Source: Adenanthera pavonina (Eukaryota; Streptophyta; Magnoliopsida; Fabales; Fabaceae). From it: a stretch of DNA of 64,000 bases. The position numbers and the translations under genes are program-made. The stretch is taken from the NCBI GenBank assembly GCA_026686845.1, contig JAIVEN010000015.1:13993501-14057500 (forward strand). The letters run 5' to 3'. Of the stretch, positions 24,593 to 38,012 are shown in pieces (position 1 is the stretch's first letter; every line of letters starts with the position of its first letter). A model generated the notes under the pieces. That model had not been told where the DNA came from, made no database searches, and saw only the letters and a program-made list of their open reading frames with translations.

Positions 24593-25349
24593 ATCTCTAA
24601 TTAATTAAAGTTATATAACAATGGTTGAGTGATAAAAAAAATTTTTTTACCTTGAAGGACTCAGATCTGTCATGTGGATTGTTTCGTGAAGAACCCAGAA
24701 TCTCTCGCATGCAGCGCGTCAGAGAACGCGCTTTCATCACCACGTCGCCCTGTCATGGGCGGGGAACAGCATGAGCTTCCTTTGGATTTAAAAACTGCAC
24801 TTCCCCATAAAAATTCATTTTCTCTTTTTACAATTCTATGATTGAATGAATCTGTTTCTGAAGAGAGAGAACGAGAAACGGTACTGCCAGGAAACATTAT
24901 AAGATGAGAGTTTGATCGAAATATACAAGGCTTCGCAGAGGAAGGGAGCTCTCAAAGTTGTTGTCTCTAAAACCAAACCCTCACAACCAAGAAAGAAGAC
25001 TTAAATTTAGAAAGGCAAAACAAATGGCCCAGACTAATTTTCTATGGTATTTGACCTCCTAATGCACATGGCTTCTGCCTCATTGGGTTTCTGCTCTCTT
25101 CATTTTTATTCTAGTTTTCCTTTTCCTTCACAATCACATGCTGTCCTCTCCCTAAGCGGGCCGTCTCTCTCCTCCAGTGTCTAGCTACGTTTTATGATGT
25201 ATCATTGAAGGGTTTTGAGTTTTTGACTCCAGAGTCTTACTTGAAGAGATTCCTCAGATCTACAAGGAAATCATTTTGGACATTGTCAACCTCAATTCTT
25301 CTTCTTTCTGGGTCTCCTGTGGTATCTGCCTTTGATTGAGTGCAAAAAG

Positions 25350-26377
25350 GTTAGCTTCTTTTGAGCCCTTCATTTTGTTGTTGTAGTCTTTTGCAATTGG
25401 GATTTACTAATCGCTTCTAGCTATCCCGGTTCTAATGAAAACGTGTTCCAACTTTCAACTTCGTTTTTCACTTTGCAAGCGTTTGTTCAAGTATCAAATT
25501 CGTTTTCTGTCAGGTCTAGAAGTCACAAAGTTATGCAATACTGATGTTCAGTTTCTGTTGAAAAGCTCAACAATTCAAGAAAATGGTTCAATTATTCAAT
25601 TCATTATTTCTTCGACTCCTGATATCGGATGATGATTTCTTCAACGGCTGTTTTCCACTTATGCACATTCAATGTTTCCTTGGATAACACTTTGTACTAT
25701 CTCTTATCACCTAGCTTTTTGGTTGGTGGAAGTTAACATGTTTTGGCTACTTTTAATGTGCTGTTCACTAGCTTCTTTTTTTTTTTCCTGAAAATTGGCC
25801 ATCTTGGCATGTCTGACTCAAAAGATGGTGTATTTAGGAGCAAAGTCGTGTAAGTAGCAATAATTTACCAATTCTTGAACTTTTTATCTTTCGTCTCCCA
25901 CTTATCACTTTTATCTTTAATTTTTGCTTTTCATTAAGAGGAAAAAGAAGCTAATTCTCTCTTATTGTTTCCCATATTGTTGCTGATGTGGGATGTGGCT
26001 GATGCTGATCATTGAGCTTGAAACTATTGTCATACTCCTAGAGCTACTAATCGTTAAGTTTTTGTTTTTTGCTCTTAGAATGTTCTACAAAATGTGCATT
26101 TACTTCTATTTCAGTTGCTGATTCTTGCTTTCTTTGTATCTAGTACATATATGTCTATATATTTGTTACGCTATGAAATTTTTTTATTGAGTGCCTAACT
26201 TAAACTATTCTTGGCCAAACAGATTGCAACAAATGGTAGTACTTTAACTTCTCTCCAAGTGTTCTGTTATCTTTTGGATATAAAAATCCTTGAGTTAAGC
26301 CTCAGATTTTGAAATGCAGTTGTACGGCAAAGAGGGATGAACTAATTGAAATTTAAACTTGCTTATTATAAAAATAG
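25350..26377 (+). other. Probable 5' UTR intron of the AHK5 gene
   Basis: A donor (AAAAAG followed by GTTAGC at 25350) and an acceptor (AAAATAG ending at 26377) bracket a T-rich stretch directly before the coding exon. The first non-coding exon would lie in the CT-rich sequence at about 25100-25349. Inferred from splice-site shape and composition only. Confidence 0.5.
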
Positions 26378-26413
26378 ATTGGCTTGGGAATTGAATGTGA
26401 ACAGTGTGCTACC

Positions 26414-29400
26414 ATGGCTTGTGAGATAGAGAATGACCCTATCGAGGACACGGACATCGAAGTCCTCTCTTCAATGTGGCCTGAAGATATTGGAACTGAT
26501 GGTGGAAAACAATTTAATATGGAAAAGCCTGGAAAGGGCCAAGATATGTTGGAAGAGATTATAATAATGGAGGAGTCAACTATAGTTGATTTCAAGCGTC
26601 TCATGGAGCTTACAGATTATACAGATAAGGGGTCATCCCAACTATCCTACCTTATGAAACACTGGGAGTATAAGCAGGCCAATGCTGTGCGTCTTCTTAG
26701 GGAAGAACTTGACAACCTAAGCAAACAAAGGCGGGAGGTTGAGCTGAGGAAGTTGGAGATATTGGAGGAGCATCGATTTGAGGAAGAAAAATATGGGGAT
26801 AAACGGCCAGTTTCTATTTTGGATGAAATATATGATATATGGCAAGATGTTCCATGCAGGAAATGTGATGTTGTTGTTCAAAACAAGAGAATTGAAATAG
26901 ATGCTGAGTATGATACCATTGTATATTGGAAACAGCGGGCACTTCATTTGGAAAAATTGTTGGCCACAAGCGTTCAGAGAGAGCAGATACTTGAAGAAAA
27001 GTTGCAAGAAAGTATAAAGAATCTTGAAAAGCAGTCCTCACCTGTAGAAGAACTGTCCCAGATTTTAAAAAGGGCAGATAATTTCTTACATTTTGTACTC
27101 CAGAATGCACCTGTAGTTATTGGTCATCAGGTAAATTACAGTTAGTATGAAGCTTGCAACAGTATATTAAACAACTTATAAAATGATATTAGCACGTGAC
27201 ATTAAAATTTGTCAGAGATGTTGATTATATTTGTGAGTTTTTCCAGGACAAAGAGTTGCGCTATCGCTTTATCTATAATCATTTTCCAAGTTTGCACGAG
27301 GAGGTAATGAATTGCTGTTGAAGATCTTGTTTCAAGGTCATATGAGAAATATTATTTGAAGTTATTGCATTGTATTTGTTTTCTTTCAAAATGCTAACTT
27401 GTTCTTCAAACTGAAACTTCTTTTCCTCTGTTTAATGCCTTTTCCTTCTTTCCATAAGGAATTTCTGCAACAAGTAAGCTGAAATATCTGAACTCTTAAA
27501 TTTAATCATCTTTTTCAGGACATCATTGGAAAAACAGATGTTGAAATTTTCACAGGATCTGGGGTTAAAGAATCTCAAGATTTTAAGAGAGAAGTTCTAG
27601 AAAAAGGTTTACCTGCAAAAAGGGAAATTACTTTTGAGACAGAATTATTTGGGTCCAAGACATTCTTGATTTACGTAGAACCTGTCTTCAGCAAGACTGG
27701 GGAGACGCTAGGAATAAACTATATGGGAATGGATGTCTCAGATCAGGTAAATGTTATTTTGCATTTAGTGGTACTTTCATCCTATTGACTATAAAGAGGA
27801 AATTAATTTTTCTGGCAAACTACAGGTAAGAAAAAGAGAAAGGATGGTGAAGATCCGTGAAGAAATCGCGGTACAGAAAGCCAAGGAAACAGAACTGAAT
27901 AAAACTATTCACATTACAGGTTTGATCACCTAGTGAAGCACTAGTTGTGAATTTATTCTAATCTGCTTTGGCAGCAAGAAAGCTCATCCCTTTTTCTTTG
28001 TTTTTCTTGAACCTTCTAATAGAGGAGACTATGAGAGCAAAACAAATGTTGGCAACCATGTCTCATGAGATAAGATCTCCGTTGTCTGGGGTTGTTAGCA
28101 TGGCTGAAATTCTTTCTAGGACAAAACTTGATCGGGAGCAAAGACAGCTCTTGGATGTCATGCTATCTTCAGGAGATTTGGTTCTTCAACTTATAAATGA
28201 CATACTCGATCTTTCCAAGGTTGAGTCAGGTTTGAATACTATCCTTGTTCCATGGCTTATATCTGATATCTAAATCTCACAATAATGTAAATACTAAATA
28301 CCAATTTTAATAGAGAAACCTGAAGTTAGGTACTGATCTTTTAATCTTCTCTATGTAGGAGTTATGAAGTTGGAAGTAACCAAGTTCCGGCCAAGAGAGG
28401 TAGTAAAGCATGTACTCCAGACTGCTGCAGCTTCACTGCAGAAAATGTTAACCTTAGAAGGACATGTAGCAGATGATGTCCCTACTGAGGTGAGAAGTTA
28501 TTTTTAACTTCCATGCTTTGTGGTCAAATATTTCCTTTTAGCATTGGTGCTAAACTTTGTGTTATACAGGTCATCGGAGATGTTTTAAGGATTCGGCAAA
28601 TCCTCACAAATTTAGTCAGGTACTAAGCTTTGTGAGATTCTTAGTCTCAGCTTGCAAGGGCCAACAGTAGTTGTACTCAATGAATGTATTTGTGCTACTT
28701 TGCACTTACATTTTTTATTCTTTGCAGCAATGCAATCAAGTTTACTCATGAAGGCAAAGTTGGCATAAATCTTTATGTTGTGCCAGAGCAGGCTTTTGCA
28801 AAAGCAGAAGAAAGCCTCCACAAGACTAGTGCAGACCAGTCTAGTATTTTGGGGAATGGAGTAAAAGAAGAGAAACATCTCTCAACATCTCAAAATAACA
28901 GTTACCAAAATCATGCATCGAGTGACGAAGACGGATCTCCAGTTAAAAGCAAATGCTTAATGAATGGAGATACTGAGGAGCAAACTCAACCAACTGAAAC
29001 AACCGTGCGGATACGTTGTGATGTCTATGACACAGGAATTGGAATACCTGGTATCTTTTGAATCTTCTCTACATAAATATGATTTATCTTACAGAATAGT
29101 GATCATGAGAAATAATTTTTTGTTTCAATTTATCATGCAACAGAGAAGGCTATGCCTACTTTGTTCAAAAGGTACATGCAGGTGAGTGCAGACCATGCTC
29201 GAAAGTATGGTGGCACAGGGCTAGGACTGGCAATATGCAAACAACTGGTAAGCTTTCTGTTCCCCCTTCTATTAATGGAAGTTATATTTCATTCGATCTT
29301 CATAGCGTTGTTGTTTTTGCACTTGTGATAATAGGTTGAGTTAATGGGTGGTCATCTTACAGTGTCTAGCAAAGAACACTGCGGTTCTACATTCACGTTC

Positions 29401-31058
29401 ATACTGCCATACAAGGTTTCAGTTGTTTGTGATCCTTCTGATGAGCTCTCAGATGTGGAGGATGACGATGCTACATCTGATGATACCACAGGGGGCTTCT
29501 TCCAATTTCAACCACCCACTTTGGGCTCTATGTTTTCCTCCTATGGATCTAGCACGAGCCAGAAGTTAATACCTCAAAAACTTGGGCGTACAACCTCGCA
29601 TAAATTCAATGGGTTTTTAGAGAATTCATGCTCAACTCTCTCTAATGACATCAATTCAAAAGGAATAACTTCAGTTGAGGATGCATCAGTTATTGATGGC
29701 CTGGAGATATCTGAATCTGCATGTTCATCAAATGACAGCCTGGAGATAGGGAACAAAAATGTAGTAACAAGAAACAAATCGCAAAATGTCAGGGCCGACT
29801 CGTATCATGCAGAGGTAGATCAAGATCGCGTAGATACCGCAACAAAGTCAAGAGAACTCCAACAAGCAAGTCAGAGTCAAGAAAGGACAGAGATAACTTC
29901 GCAGTGTGTCACTGGCAGCAGCAATTCAGAAGTAGCCAAACCAGAATTAAAGCCTAAGATCCTTCTCGTAGAGGATAACAAGATCAATGTTATGGTGACG
30001 CAGTCAATGATGAAGCAGTTAGGTCATAGCATAGATGTTGTTAATAATGGAGTGGAAGCTGTGCGTGCTGTACAGCGCCAGAGTTATGACCTAATTCTTA
30101 TGGTGCAATCCCATACTTCCTTCTTATGGCCTTTTTACTCTCTTGATTCAATGCTTTACATGTTAAGAAAATTGACTTGCTTACTTCAGGAGATGATACA
30201 CTTGTCCGAACTTGTTTTGGAGCTCGCAAAAGAATATGCTTTCACGTATATAATTCTGTCCCGTTCGTGTTTGTATTATTGCTTAGTCCTAAAATTTAAC
30301 TATTTCACTTTTTCTTCACATTTTTGTTGCATGCAATGCAAATAAGTCACACAGATATGTCTATTGCTCCATCGTCTATAGCACCATGTAGGTTTATTGA
30401 CTTTCAAGCAATTGATCCCATTTATTTCTTTTGTAGTTTTTTTTTTCTTTTTTCCCTTTTTTTGACCAGCCTTTTCTAGTTTGTGTGTATATATATATAC
30501 ATATATATATCTATCTTAACAAGAGAGTTAAGAAGTGTAAGTCATTATTGTTAACGTTCATAATCTTTTGGGTTAAGTTCTGCATATATATATATATAAA
30601 TTTAATTTTTTGGTGATAAAGCTCATGTGCTTGCATTTTGCAGGATGTGTGCATGCCAGTTATGAATGGTCTGCAAGCAACAAAGCTGATTCGTTCTTTT
30701 GAAGAAACAGGAAACTGGGATGCTGCAAGAGCAGTTGGGATTGAGCCAAATCTGCCAGCTTCATGTTTGCATAAGAATGAATTTTCTCTACCTACCACCA
30801 AGTTGAACCGCATCCCCATTATTGCGGTGAGCATTTATTCATAGTGATTTTATTATCGGGAGGATTTGCTTCTTATATTGACAAAATCTTTGAATGTTAA
30901 ATGACCATTGATTTCATTACCGAATATTAATGCAGATGACAGCAAATGCTTTGTCAGAGAGTGCAGAAGAGTGTTTTGCAAATGGTATGGATTCGTTTGT
31001 ATCAAAACCTGTGACTTTCCAAAAATTGAAAGAGTGTCTTGAACAGTACCTACAGTGA
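26414..31058 (+). CDS. AHK5: Hybrid histidine kinase AHK5/CKI2 type
   Basis: Cytoplasmic hybrid sensor kinase of the plant two-component phosphorelay; the Arabidopsis homologue works in stomatal and stress responses. Coding exons: 26414-27130, 27247-27303, 27519-27746, 27826-27919, 28023-28229, 28359-28489, 28570-28619, 28728-29050, 29144-29247, 29335-30102, 30644-30826, 30936-31058; all GT-AG and phase-consistent, 994 residues. N-terminal coiled coil (about 60-220), a PAS-like region (about 225-345), the HisKA H-box MSHEIRSPLSG with phospho-accepting His380, N-box (TNLVSNAIKF), G1 DTGIGIP, G2 GGTGLGLAICK, a Ser/Asp-rich linker, and a receiver with ILLVEDN (acidic pair 850-851) and phospho-acceptor Asp894 in MDVCMP. 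No transmembrane segment or CHASE domain, which separates it from cytokinin receptors AHK2-4. The start is the ATG in ACCATGGCT; an in-frame TTG upstream is not needed. Confidence 0.96.
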
Positions 31059-33224
31059 CATCCTTGTAAATTTCTGTCTCTGTATAAAAGAATAAGAGCC
31101 TAGGAAAGTTTTGTAATGAATCATGTTCTCCTCTGTCATGAATGTCTACATAAAAGTGTATAGATGTGCAATTTTTTTTTATCACTTAATAGTCTATAAT
31201 TCTAATTGAGAACAGGGGTATCTGCATTATAGTTAGGGATAGGAGCAAATGGAACGGGAATGTAAAGTTGCTGAAGCATTTTCTTGAAGTGTTGGTGAGT
31301 CATAGAAAGTAAGGGCTTAGGCACTAGAAAGAAGCTTTAAAAGAGGATGAAATCATGCCAGCCAGGAGGTAATCTCTTCAAAAGTTGATGGTGATAACTA
31401 TCTCAATTCTATGCCATCTGACTAGATTGAATTGTGTGGGGAAAGCATGAAAGAAAGGATCTCAGGAACAGTAGGCATTAGTATACAAAGAAATAAAAAA
31501 TTGGTTCACTTTTTGTATAGTGGCTGACTACTGCAAGTGTCTAACCTGTACTGTGACCTCTGGGGATGTCTATCTATAATTGTATATCCTACTGTAATGG
31601 TGCTGCTGACAAAACCATATCAGCTGTTCAGATGGGTTACTGTGTACCGTCAGTAGTTGTTGCAGGCGAGACACTGACCTCAATGGTTGCTTCTTTGTCA
31701 TGAGATGCTCGACCAAGAGAATTGACCTCGATATTGTCCCGGTCCACATAAAAGGAAATGTTTGATTCTGTGTGGCTGGATGGAGCTGTTGGGCTGTATG
31801 AACTGGGAGAATCCTCAATTGCACTGAAGCTATGATGATGAGTACAGCTAATTTCGCTCTTATCTGACACTTCACTTTTCCTGTTAGTGTGGGAGCTCAA
31901 GTCTCTTTCGTCGAAGATTCTTAGCAAGACGCCAATTCGTCTCCATATTGAGGTATTGGGATTATCACGTAACCAGATGTGTCTTTGCTCATATAAGAAT
32001 GTAACTGCAAAGATCATTAGAGCTGAGACCGAGGCAACCCCAGCTATAAGAAATAGGCCCCAAAAACTATCAAGGCTAAGACTATTAGAAGAGACAGAGG
32101 TACTGGAGTCAGAACAGGTGCTGAGGTTGGGGAGCCAAGCATTTTCAATTTCTTTCATTCTGGAACCCTCAATTACCTTCAGGATCGCTTTCGAAAGATC
32201 AGCTTGAAGAGGGGATCCCCTTGGGAAAACCTGTAACTCGCACCCAAAAAAAAAGAGAAAAGGTCACCACACTTTAGCATCAAATCAGTGCACTAAAGAG
32301 AGGTAGAGAGGAGAAAGGTAGTATACAAAACCAAGGCCATCAATTTTGAATGTAGGTTCAACCATGGTGTACTTGGAGCAGTGAGTCCCAAGAAGAATCC
32401 TTATATAATGGATTTCGTCCAAGGCTGCAGCTATTCCTCCATCTGCACTTCCTTTTGTGAAAAGTTCATCCAATTATTCCGAAGAGTTGTAAGGTTTAAG
32501 CTGGAAATCTTCAAAGCCTAAGTCTTTCAAGATCCCTCGGAAAAAGAACCCTCTTGGTATCCAACGCTCCACCTATTTTTCTTGACCTCATAGATATCAG
32601 TCACAGTTGGTTGCAGCTGCTCAACCGTTAATCGGGAAAGTCAAACTTGCCGTGTAGCTCTGAGTCAGAATCAGCACCACGAATACCCAAATGATCAGCA
32701 CAAACCTAGCCAAGTTGCTCACCACTCTCTCCCCTGAAATTGCCCCAAAGAATTAAAAAAAACGGCCATCACCTTGGAATGAAAGAACTTTTTTTCGTTA
32801 CTGCATGAATAGTATTGTTACTTACGATGTGCGAAGACCATGGTGGAGAAGGAGAACCACAGGCTGGTGCCAATCTGGTGGGACGGAGGCCCTCGACAAT
32901 CTTGGTTTATTCGGTGTTTAAGAACCCAGACTACAAATCCAATGAACACCAAAGAACAACCGATCATCACCCACAGGCCCTATGTCAGAGGTTTCAGGAA
33001 CGCCCACGCACTCTTGACCCGATTGTCTCTGATGGGCACCACCATTGACACTCCAGATTCTGTGTATGGCAAAGTGAAGTCCACATAGTGGGATCTGCTT
33101 GCTATTATTGTCCTGTCTCCCACCACTGCATCGAAGTTCTGTTCATCATCATTAATTAGTATAGCTGAACATTTTCACTACAGAACAGAAACAGAGTTAT
33201 GATATGATTACTTCATTTATTTTA

Positions 33225-34267
33225 GGGAAAATTAACTTTTTAGTCCCTGAATTTTACATTAATTTTGAAATCAGTCTCTAAATTAATTTTTTTTAGATAA
33301 TATTCCCTAAACTATTTAACCGTGGCATAGTTAGTCCCTCAACTATCATATTATTTGTAAATTAGTCCCTATGAGTGTCACGTGGCAAAATGAAAAGGTG
33401 CTGAAGTAATAAATAGAGTTGCTGATGTGACAGACACGTAAGTAAGAGGTGATTACTAGGATTAAAGAGTAGCTGATTTTAGTCATTATATTTTACCATA
33501 ATTTATAATTTAGTTCTTAAACTTTATTATTTTTCTTATATTCATCCTCAAACTTTATGTCTATTTAAATAGTCATCATTCAACTATTTAGAGACCATTT
33601 AATCCTACTCAACATTCCTTATAATTAAAACATATTTCAATTTGTCAAACTTACTTTTACAAAAAGAATATCCAAACATATCATTTTCCAATAAACTTAC
33701 TTTTATCTAAACTTTATTTTTACAAATTTTATTTGTAAAAGTAAGTTAGAATAAATGAAATTTATAAAAATAAAGTTTGGATAAAAGTAAGTTTGTTGGA
33801 AGATGATGTGTTTGGATATTCTTTTTGTAAAAGTAAGTTTGACAAATTGAAATATGTTTTAATTATAAGGAATGTTGAGTAGGATTAAATAGTCCTAAAT
33901 AGTTGAATGATGACTATTTAAATAAACATAAAGTTTGGGGATGAATATAAGAAAAATAATAAAGTTTAAGGACTAAATTATAAATTATGGTAAAATATAA
34001 GGACTAAAATTAGTTACTCTTTAATTCTAGTCAGCACCTCTTACCTATGTGTTTATCATATCAGCAACTCTATTTGTTACATCAGCACTGTTTCATATCA
34101 ATCTTGCCACGTGACACTCATAGGGACTAATTTACAAATAATATAATAGTTGAGGGACTAACTATGCCACGGTTAAATAGTTTAGGGAGCATTATCTAAA
34201 AAAAATTAGTTCAGGGACTGATTTCAAAATTGATGTAAAGTTTAGGGACTAAAAGATTAATTTTCCT
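33225..34267. mobile_element. 1.04-kb palindromic foldback transposon (Mutator-like MITE)
   Basis: Two arms of about 500 bases are near-perfect inverted copies meeting near 33734-33752. The outer ends read GGGAAAATTAAC (left) and, as reverse complement, AGGAAAATTAAT (right), then TTTTAGTCCCT on both. Nine-base flanks TTTATTTTA (33216-33224) and ATTATTTTA (34268-34276) match at eight positions, the duplication size of Mutator-like elements. There is no transposase. It lies in the GLR intron, immediately beside the exon 2 donor. Confidence 0.85.
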
Positions 34268-35573
34268 ATTATTTTACCTCATCATAGGCTTGGCTGATCA
34301 ATTCATCGTAGGTTCCAGCGCTCTCTCCATTAGGCTTTGCAAAAGAATGAGTTCGTATGGCAGAGCATACGACAACTCTTGTACTGCTGCATCGAAGATG
34401 TCAATACAATAACCAACGACTTTTGTTGCGTTAGTGTCAGGATCATTCACTATCTTCACAAATTCAAAGAAACCGTGCTTTACTGGAACTCCTACCATCA
34501 ACTTCCCCTCATTTGTAGGAGTCTGCCATCCTTTTGGAACAGAGTAACTATACCCGGCCATCTAATGGGTCCTAGATTTTTCTTGAATGAACTTAGATTC
34601 CTCATTTTTCCATTCTTTGGCGTCCAAATTCCTACCCCATTTTCGCCATTACCGTTCACGTTAATTATCTGAAACGCCGTCGCTTGCATTTGCCCATTTT
34701 CTATGCCAAAATCTCCAGACAGACCCGTAAAGCTAGTTTTTGATATAGCGTTCCGTAACTTCTCGCCATTTTGTGAGACTCCTAATGTGTCAAGATCAGT
34801 CAAATTGCCAAAAGCATTTCTTATTTGGAAGTCAGAATTGGTAATCCCAGCCTTCTCAATTGCCATTGCTAGTGCTGTGGCAGCATCACAAGCCCATAGT
34901 CCATAAACATTCAAATCAGGATTATCTCGCAGGAACTGCCTTTTCCATCGGAGTCTGAAATCTTCAAGCCTTTTCCTTTTCGGAATAAAGGTCTTCACAC
35001 CCAACACACCCTGCATTGCATCTATGACAGAGGCATTCAAAGAGGTTAACATATCACCCATTCCCTTGGTGATGATCCAAGCATAGCCTTCCCTCATCAT
35101 TCCAATCTGTTTTGCAATGGTAAACAGTCTAGAGCCCAGATCAATTGACATGTGTACAATGAAGACTCTGGTTTGCATGGTCATCAACTTGTAAAGCTCA
35201 CTAGAAATTTGAGCATCTGAAGCCGACGGAGGTATAGCACTGAGATATGGGACTCGGGCATTAACTTCTTGCAGGGCAGTGATTAAAAATGGTATAACCC
35301 CATTTCCATACTCGTTATCTGCATAAATGGGCACTGCTTCTCTCCACTTAGAAGTTTGGACGACTGCATTAATGGCATCTACTTGTGCTGCGTCATTTTG
35401 TGCAACTCGGAAAAAATATGAACTCTTTAAGGAAGCAAGAGAAGGGCTTGTTGCTGTGAAGGACAGGACAGGAACGTGAGCTTTTTCTCCAAGATTCACT
35501 ATAAAACTGGTTTGCGTTGTTGATATGGGTCCCATAATGGCTTGTACTTCTGCGTTCTTGATGAGGTCTAGAG

Positions 35574-37579
35574 CTGTGTTTTAACAGAAAAATAGTCCCA
35601 TTCTCATTTAGCTTATCCTTGTTTGCTATAGATAGTTCGAATTTTTGGAAACTCCAATTTTTTATAGGTAGTCTAAGACCACTTGAAAAGAAATTTTGAA
35701 ACATGAGCTTCATCTATAAATTAGAAAATTGAAGATGTATTATTGATATTTCTAAGCTAAGTATCTGAATTAATCTCATTTGTTATTTACAATTACAGTA
35801 AAACCTCATTTGATAGAATCAAAATCTAACCAAAAAGAATTAGTTAAACAAATATAACTAAATTTAGACATCAACTTTAACATGAGAAATAAATTGTAGG
35901 ATCGACGCGGGGCAACTTTCATAAAATTGACGTTTATCTTGAGTACCATCAACATGACAGCAACGTATGAGGGACTTACTTCCCATGATTAAATTGCTGT
36001 TCAAAGTATTCATTTTCTCAGTAGCAATTTCCTTGTTCACGCGAAGACTTAACTGTGCCAAGCGGCCATTATTGCACCTTAAATTCATTAGTCCTCTACA
36101 CATATTTGTCTTAATAGGCAAACCTATCTTGGTCTAACTCTAACTCTGAGGTCATTTCTTGAACTAGTATATTGGACAAGTCGACAATCAACAACTTCTG
36201 GACAAATTATGTTCTATTATTTATTTATTTTTTCATAGCTGTATTGCATGCGATAAATAATCATCCTTCATCGTCTCGACCAATGTTTCGTGCCATCGAC
36301 TCTCAACTTATGAATGAATACGAGAAGATAGAAAAGAGATTTTATGAAAAGGCAAGAAACAGATTTTGCAACAGTACTTTTCCCTAGAATAAATGGTAAT
36401 ATTCCCTCATTTTTAAGTCCTTTTTACACACATTAAATGCTTGTGTGGATAAGCCAAATAGTGTTTTATGAAAAAAAAAAAGTGATTATGTTGATGGGTT
36501 TCGAAAAGGGATAAAATAATCACTTATGGCTATTTAAGTGATTATTTTTATAAATTATTTTTTTTATTTATGATAATCATTTATTCTTCCATAATTACTT
36601 ATTTCATTTTTTTTCTCATTATCTACCTAATAATTACTTAAACTAACAAAATTCAAACACATTTATTTTCTTAAAATCATTTATAAGGTACAAATATTTA
36701 AACACAAATCACTTTTGACATAATCACTTATTCTTATAAGCATTTATCCTTATAATTACTTATATATAAATTAATTTAAACACACCCTTAGAAAAGTTAG
36801 TTACGTAATTGAATTTGTCTGAAAATTCTAATAATTTCCAATATTATCCTTATTAAGTGCATCAAATTCCAACAATAAATTAATTGTCCTTTACCTTTCT
36901 CATATTTTTCATAAGTCAATCAATGTGGCACCTCTTAATTGCATATAAAGTAAATTAAGGGCGTTGTTGGAAAAAAATAATTAATGGCCTAGTTTATATT
37001 TAAAATCAAAAAGCTCTTTTAAAAGATGTTTTATATTTACCTGTTGCGGGAGTATATTAGAAACGTCAAAAGTTTTTCTTGTTTTACTACATTCATGAAA
37101 AACTATTACTCTCTCTTGTATCATATATAGGATTTTTTATACTAATTCTAAATATAAGATCTTTTATAATATACGAAGTAGTATTTATTATATATTTTCA
37201 AAAAATATCTCTATTTAATGTATAAAAAAAGAAAGAGAGAAATATTAAATAAGGGTAGTTTTGTAAAAATGTTGAAATTTTCAGAAAAATCGAGATAATT
37301 AATTAGTTTTAATTTTTATTCTTAATCCACATGATTCGGTTAAAAGGATCTTATATTAAAGAGTAGAATACCTTTTTTCAGGTTCTTTTAAGTATTCATT
37401 CATCAAACTTAAACAAACTGTTAACTGTCTCAACAATTTTATCCACAATATGAACTTAAACCAGGTCTTCCTCCGTGTATACGTAGAACATGGTTTTAAG
37501 AACCAGTAGTTCACAGAACCGTATATATATAAATATATATGGGGTGCAAAAAGTAGATGTAGAGGAAAGAAAGAATTAC
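35574..37579 (-). other. First intron of the GLR pseudogene
   Basis: A 2-kb AT-rich intron between a GTAATT donor and an ACACAG acceptor. It contains a family A MITE (37109-37363) and short open frames (for example 35864-36121) with no recognisable product. Confidence 0.6.
37109..37363 (-). mobile_element. Stowaway-like MITE, family A, copy in GLR intron 1
   Basis: Matches the reverse complement of the 12068 copy internally (ATAATATACGAAGTAGTATT, then TTCGGTTAAAAGGATCTTAT). The ends are worn (CTCTCTCTTGTATC; AAAGAG) but TA lies on both sides. Minus orientation. Confidence 0.75.
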
Positions 37580-38012
37580 CTGCAGAAGCTGCAAGGACAA
37601 CGTCCCCATGGGAGTCTCTAAGGTGAAGAACCAATCTGGTGTTATAATGAGGATGAGAAGCAGAGAAGTGTGAGAGGGACATATTGATGCAGCTCAACCC
37701 CATCTTTCCCACGCTTTGATCAAAATCAAGTACAACCCCCACATTCACTCCCACTGTTGCCTTTTGTGCTTTGCCTAACAAAATCCATGCACAAAAACAC
37801 AACATCATCATCACACCCAATACTGGTTTGCTCCTCCTGGTCCCATCCTCCATGTTTCGTGTCCACCATTTGTGTCGTAGGAACCAAATTTATAGTATTC
37901 TTTAGATTTTAAAATTCAAATAGTGGACCACACCAAGAAATTCTAGTCGTAATTGCCCTTTTCTGGTGGTGCCTTCAAAATAATTGAACAGATTCATTTA
38001 TGTATTTATTAC

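Larger units (their letters stand above)
31637..37853 (-). pseudogene. Glutamate receptor-like channel pseudogene (clade 2 GLR)
   Basis: Five exon remnants keep the GLR gene structure: 37853-37580 (signal peptide, start of ligand domain), 35573-34278 (rest of the ANF-type domain and first half of the ligand core), 33138-32826 (pore region), 32733-32327 (TM3 and second ligand half), 32230-31637 (last membrane segment and tail). Splice sites are still good. Coding is broken: a frame change near 34548 after RWPG, another near 34337 after ELI, a TAG at 32980-32982 in the PLT(W)GLWV membrane segment, an extra A in 32637-32639 after SLT, a lost base at 32541-32545 after GSF, and a TAA at 32474-32476. 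A full channel cannot be made. An intact gene would be a Ca-permeable ion channel gated by amino acids. Exons one and five remain open. Confidence 0.9.

Noticed and set aside
26384..26413. Upstream start (TTG) for AHK5
   Set aside because: It is not ATG. The ATG at 26414 in ACCATGGCT starts a sequence matching the known AHK5 N-terminus, and it places the phospho-accepting His at 380, as in Arabidopsis.
32815..33088. Plus-strand open frames in this interval
   Set aside because: The minus strand carries recognisable GLR pore-region sequence with matching splice sites; the plus frames are shadows.
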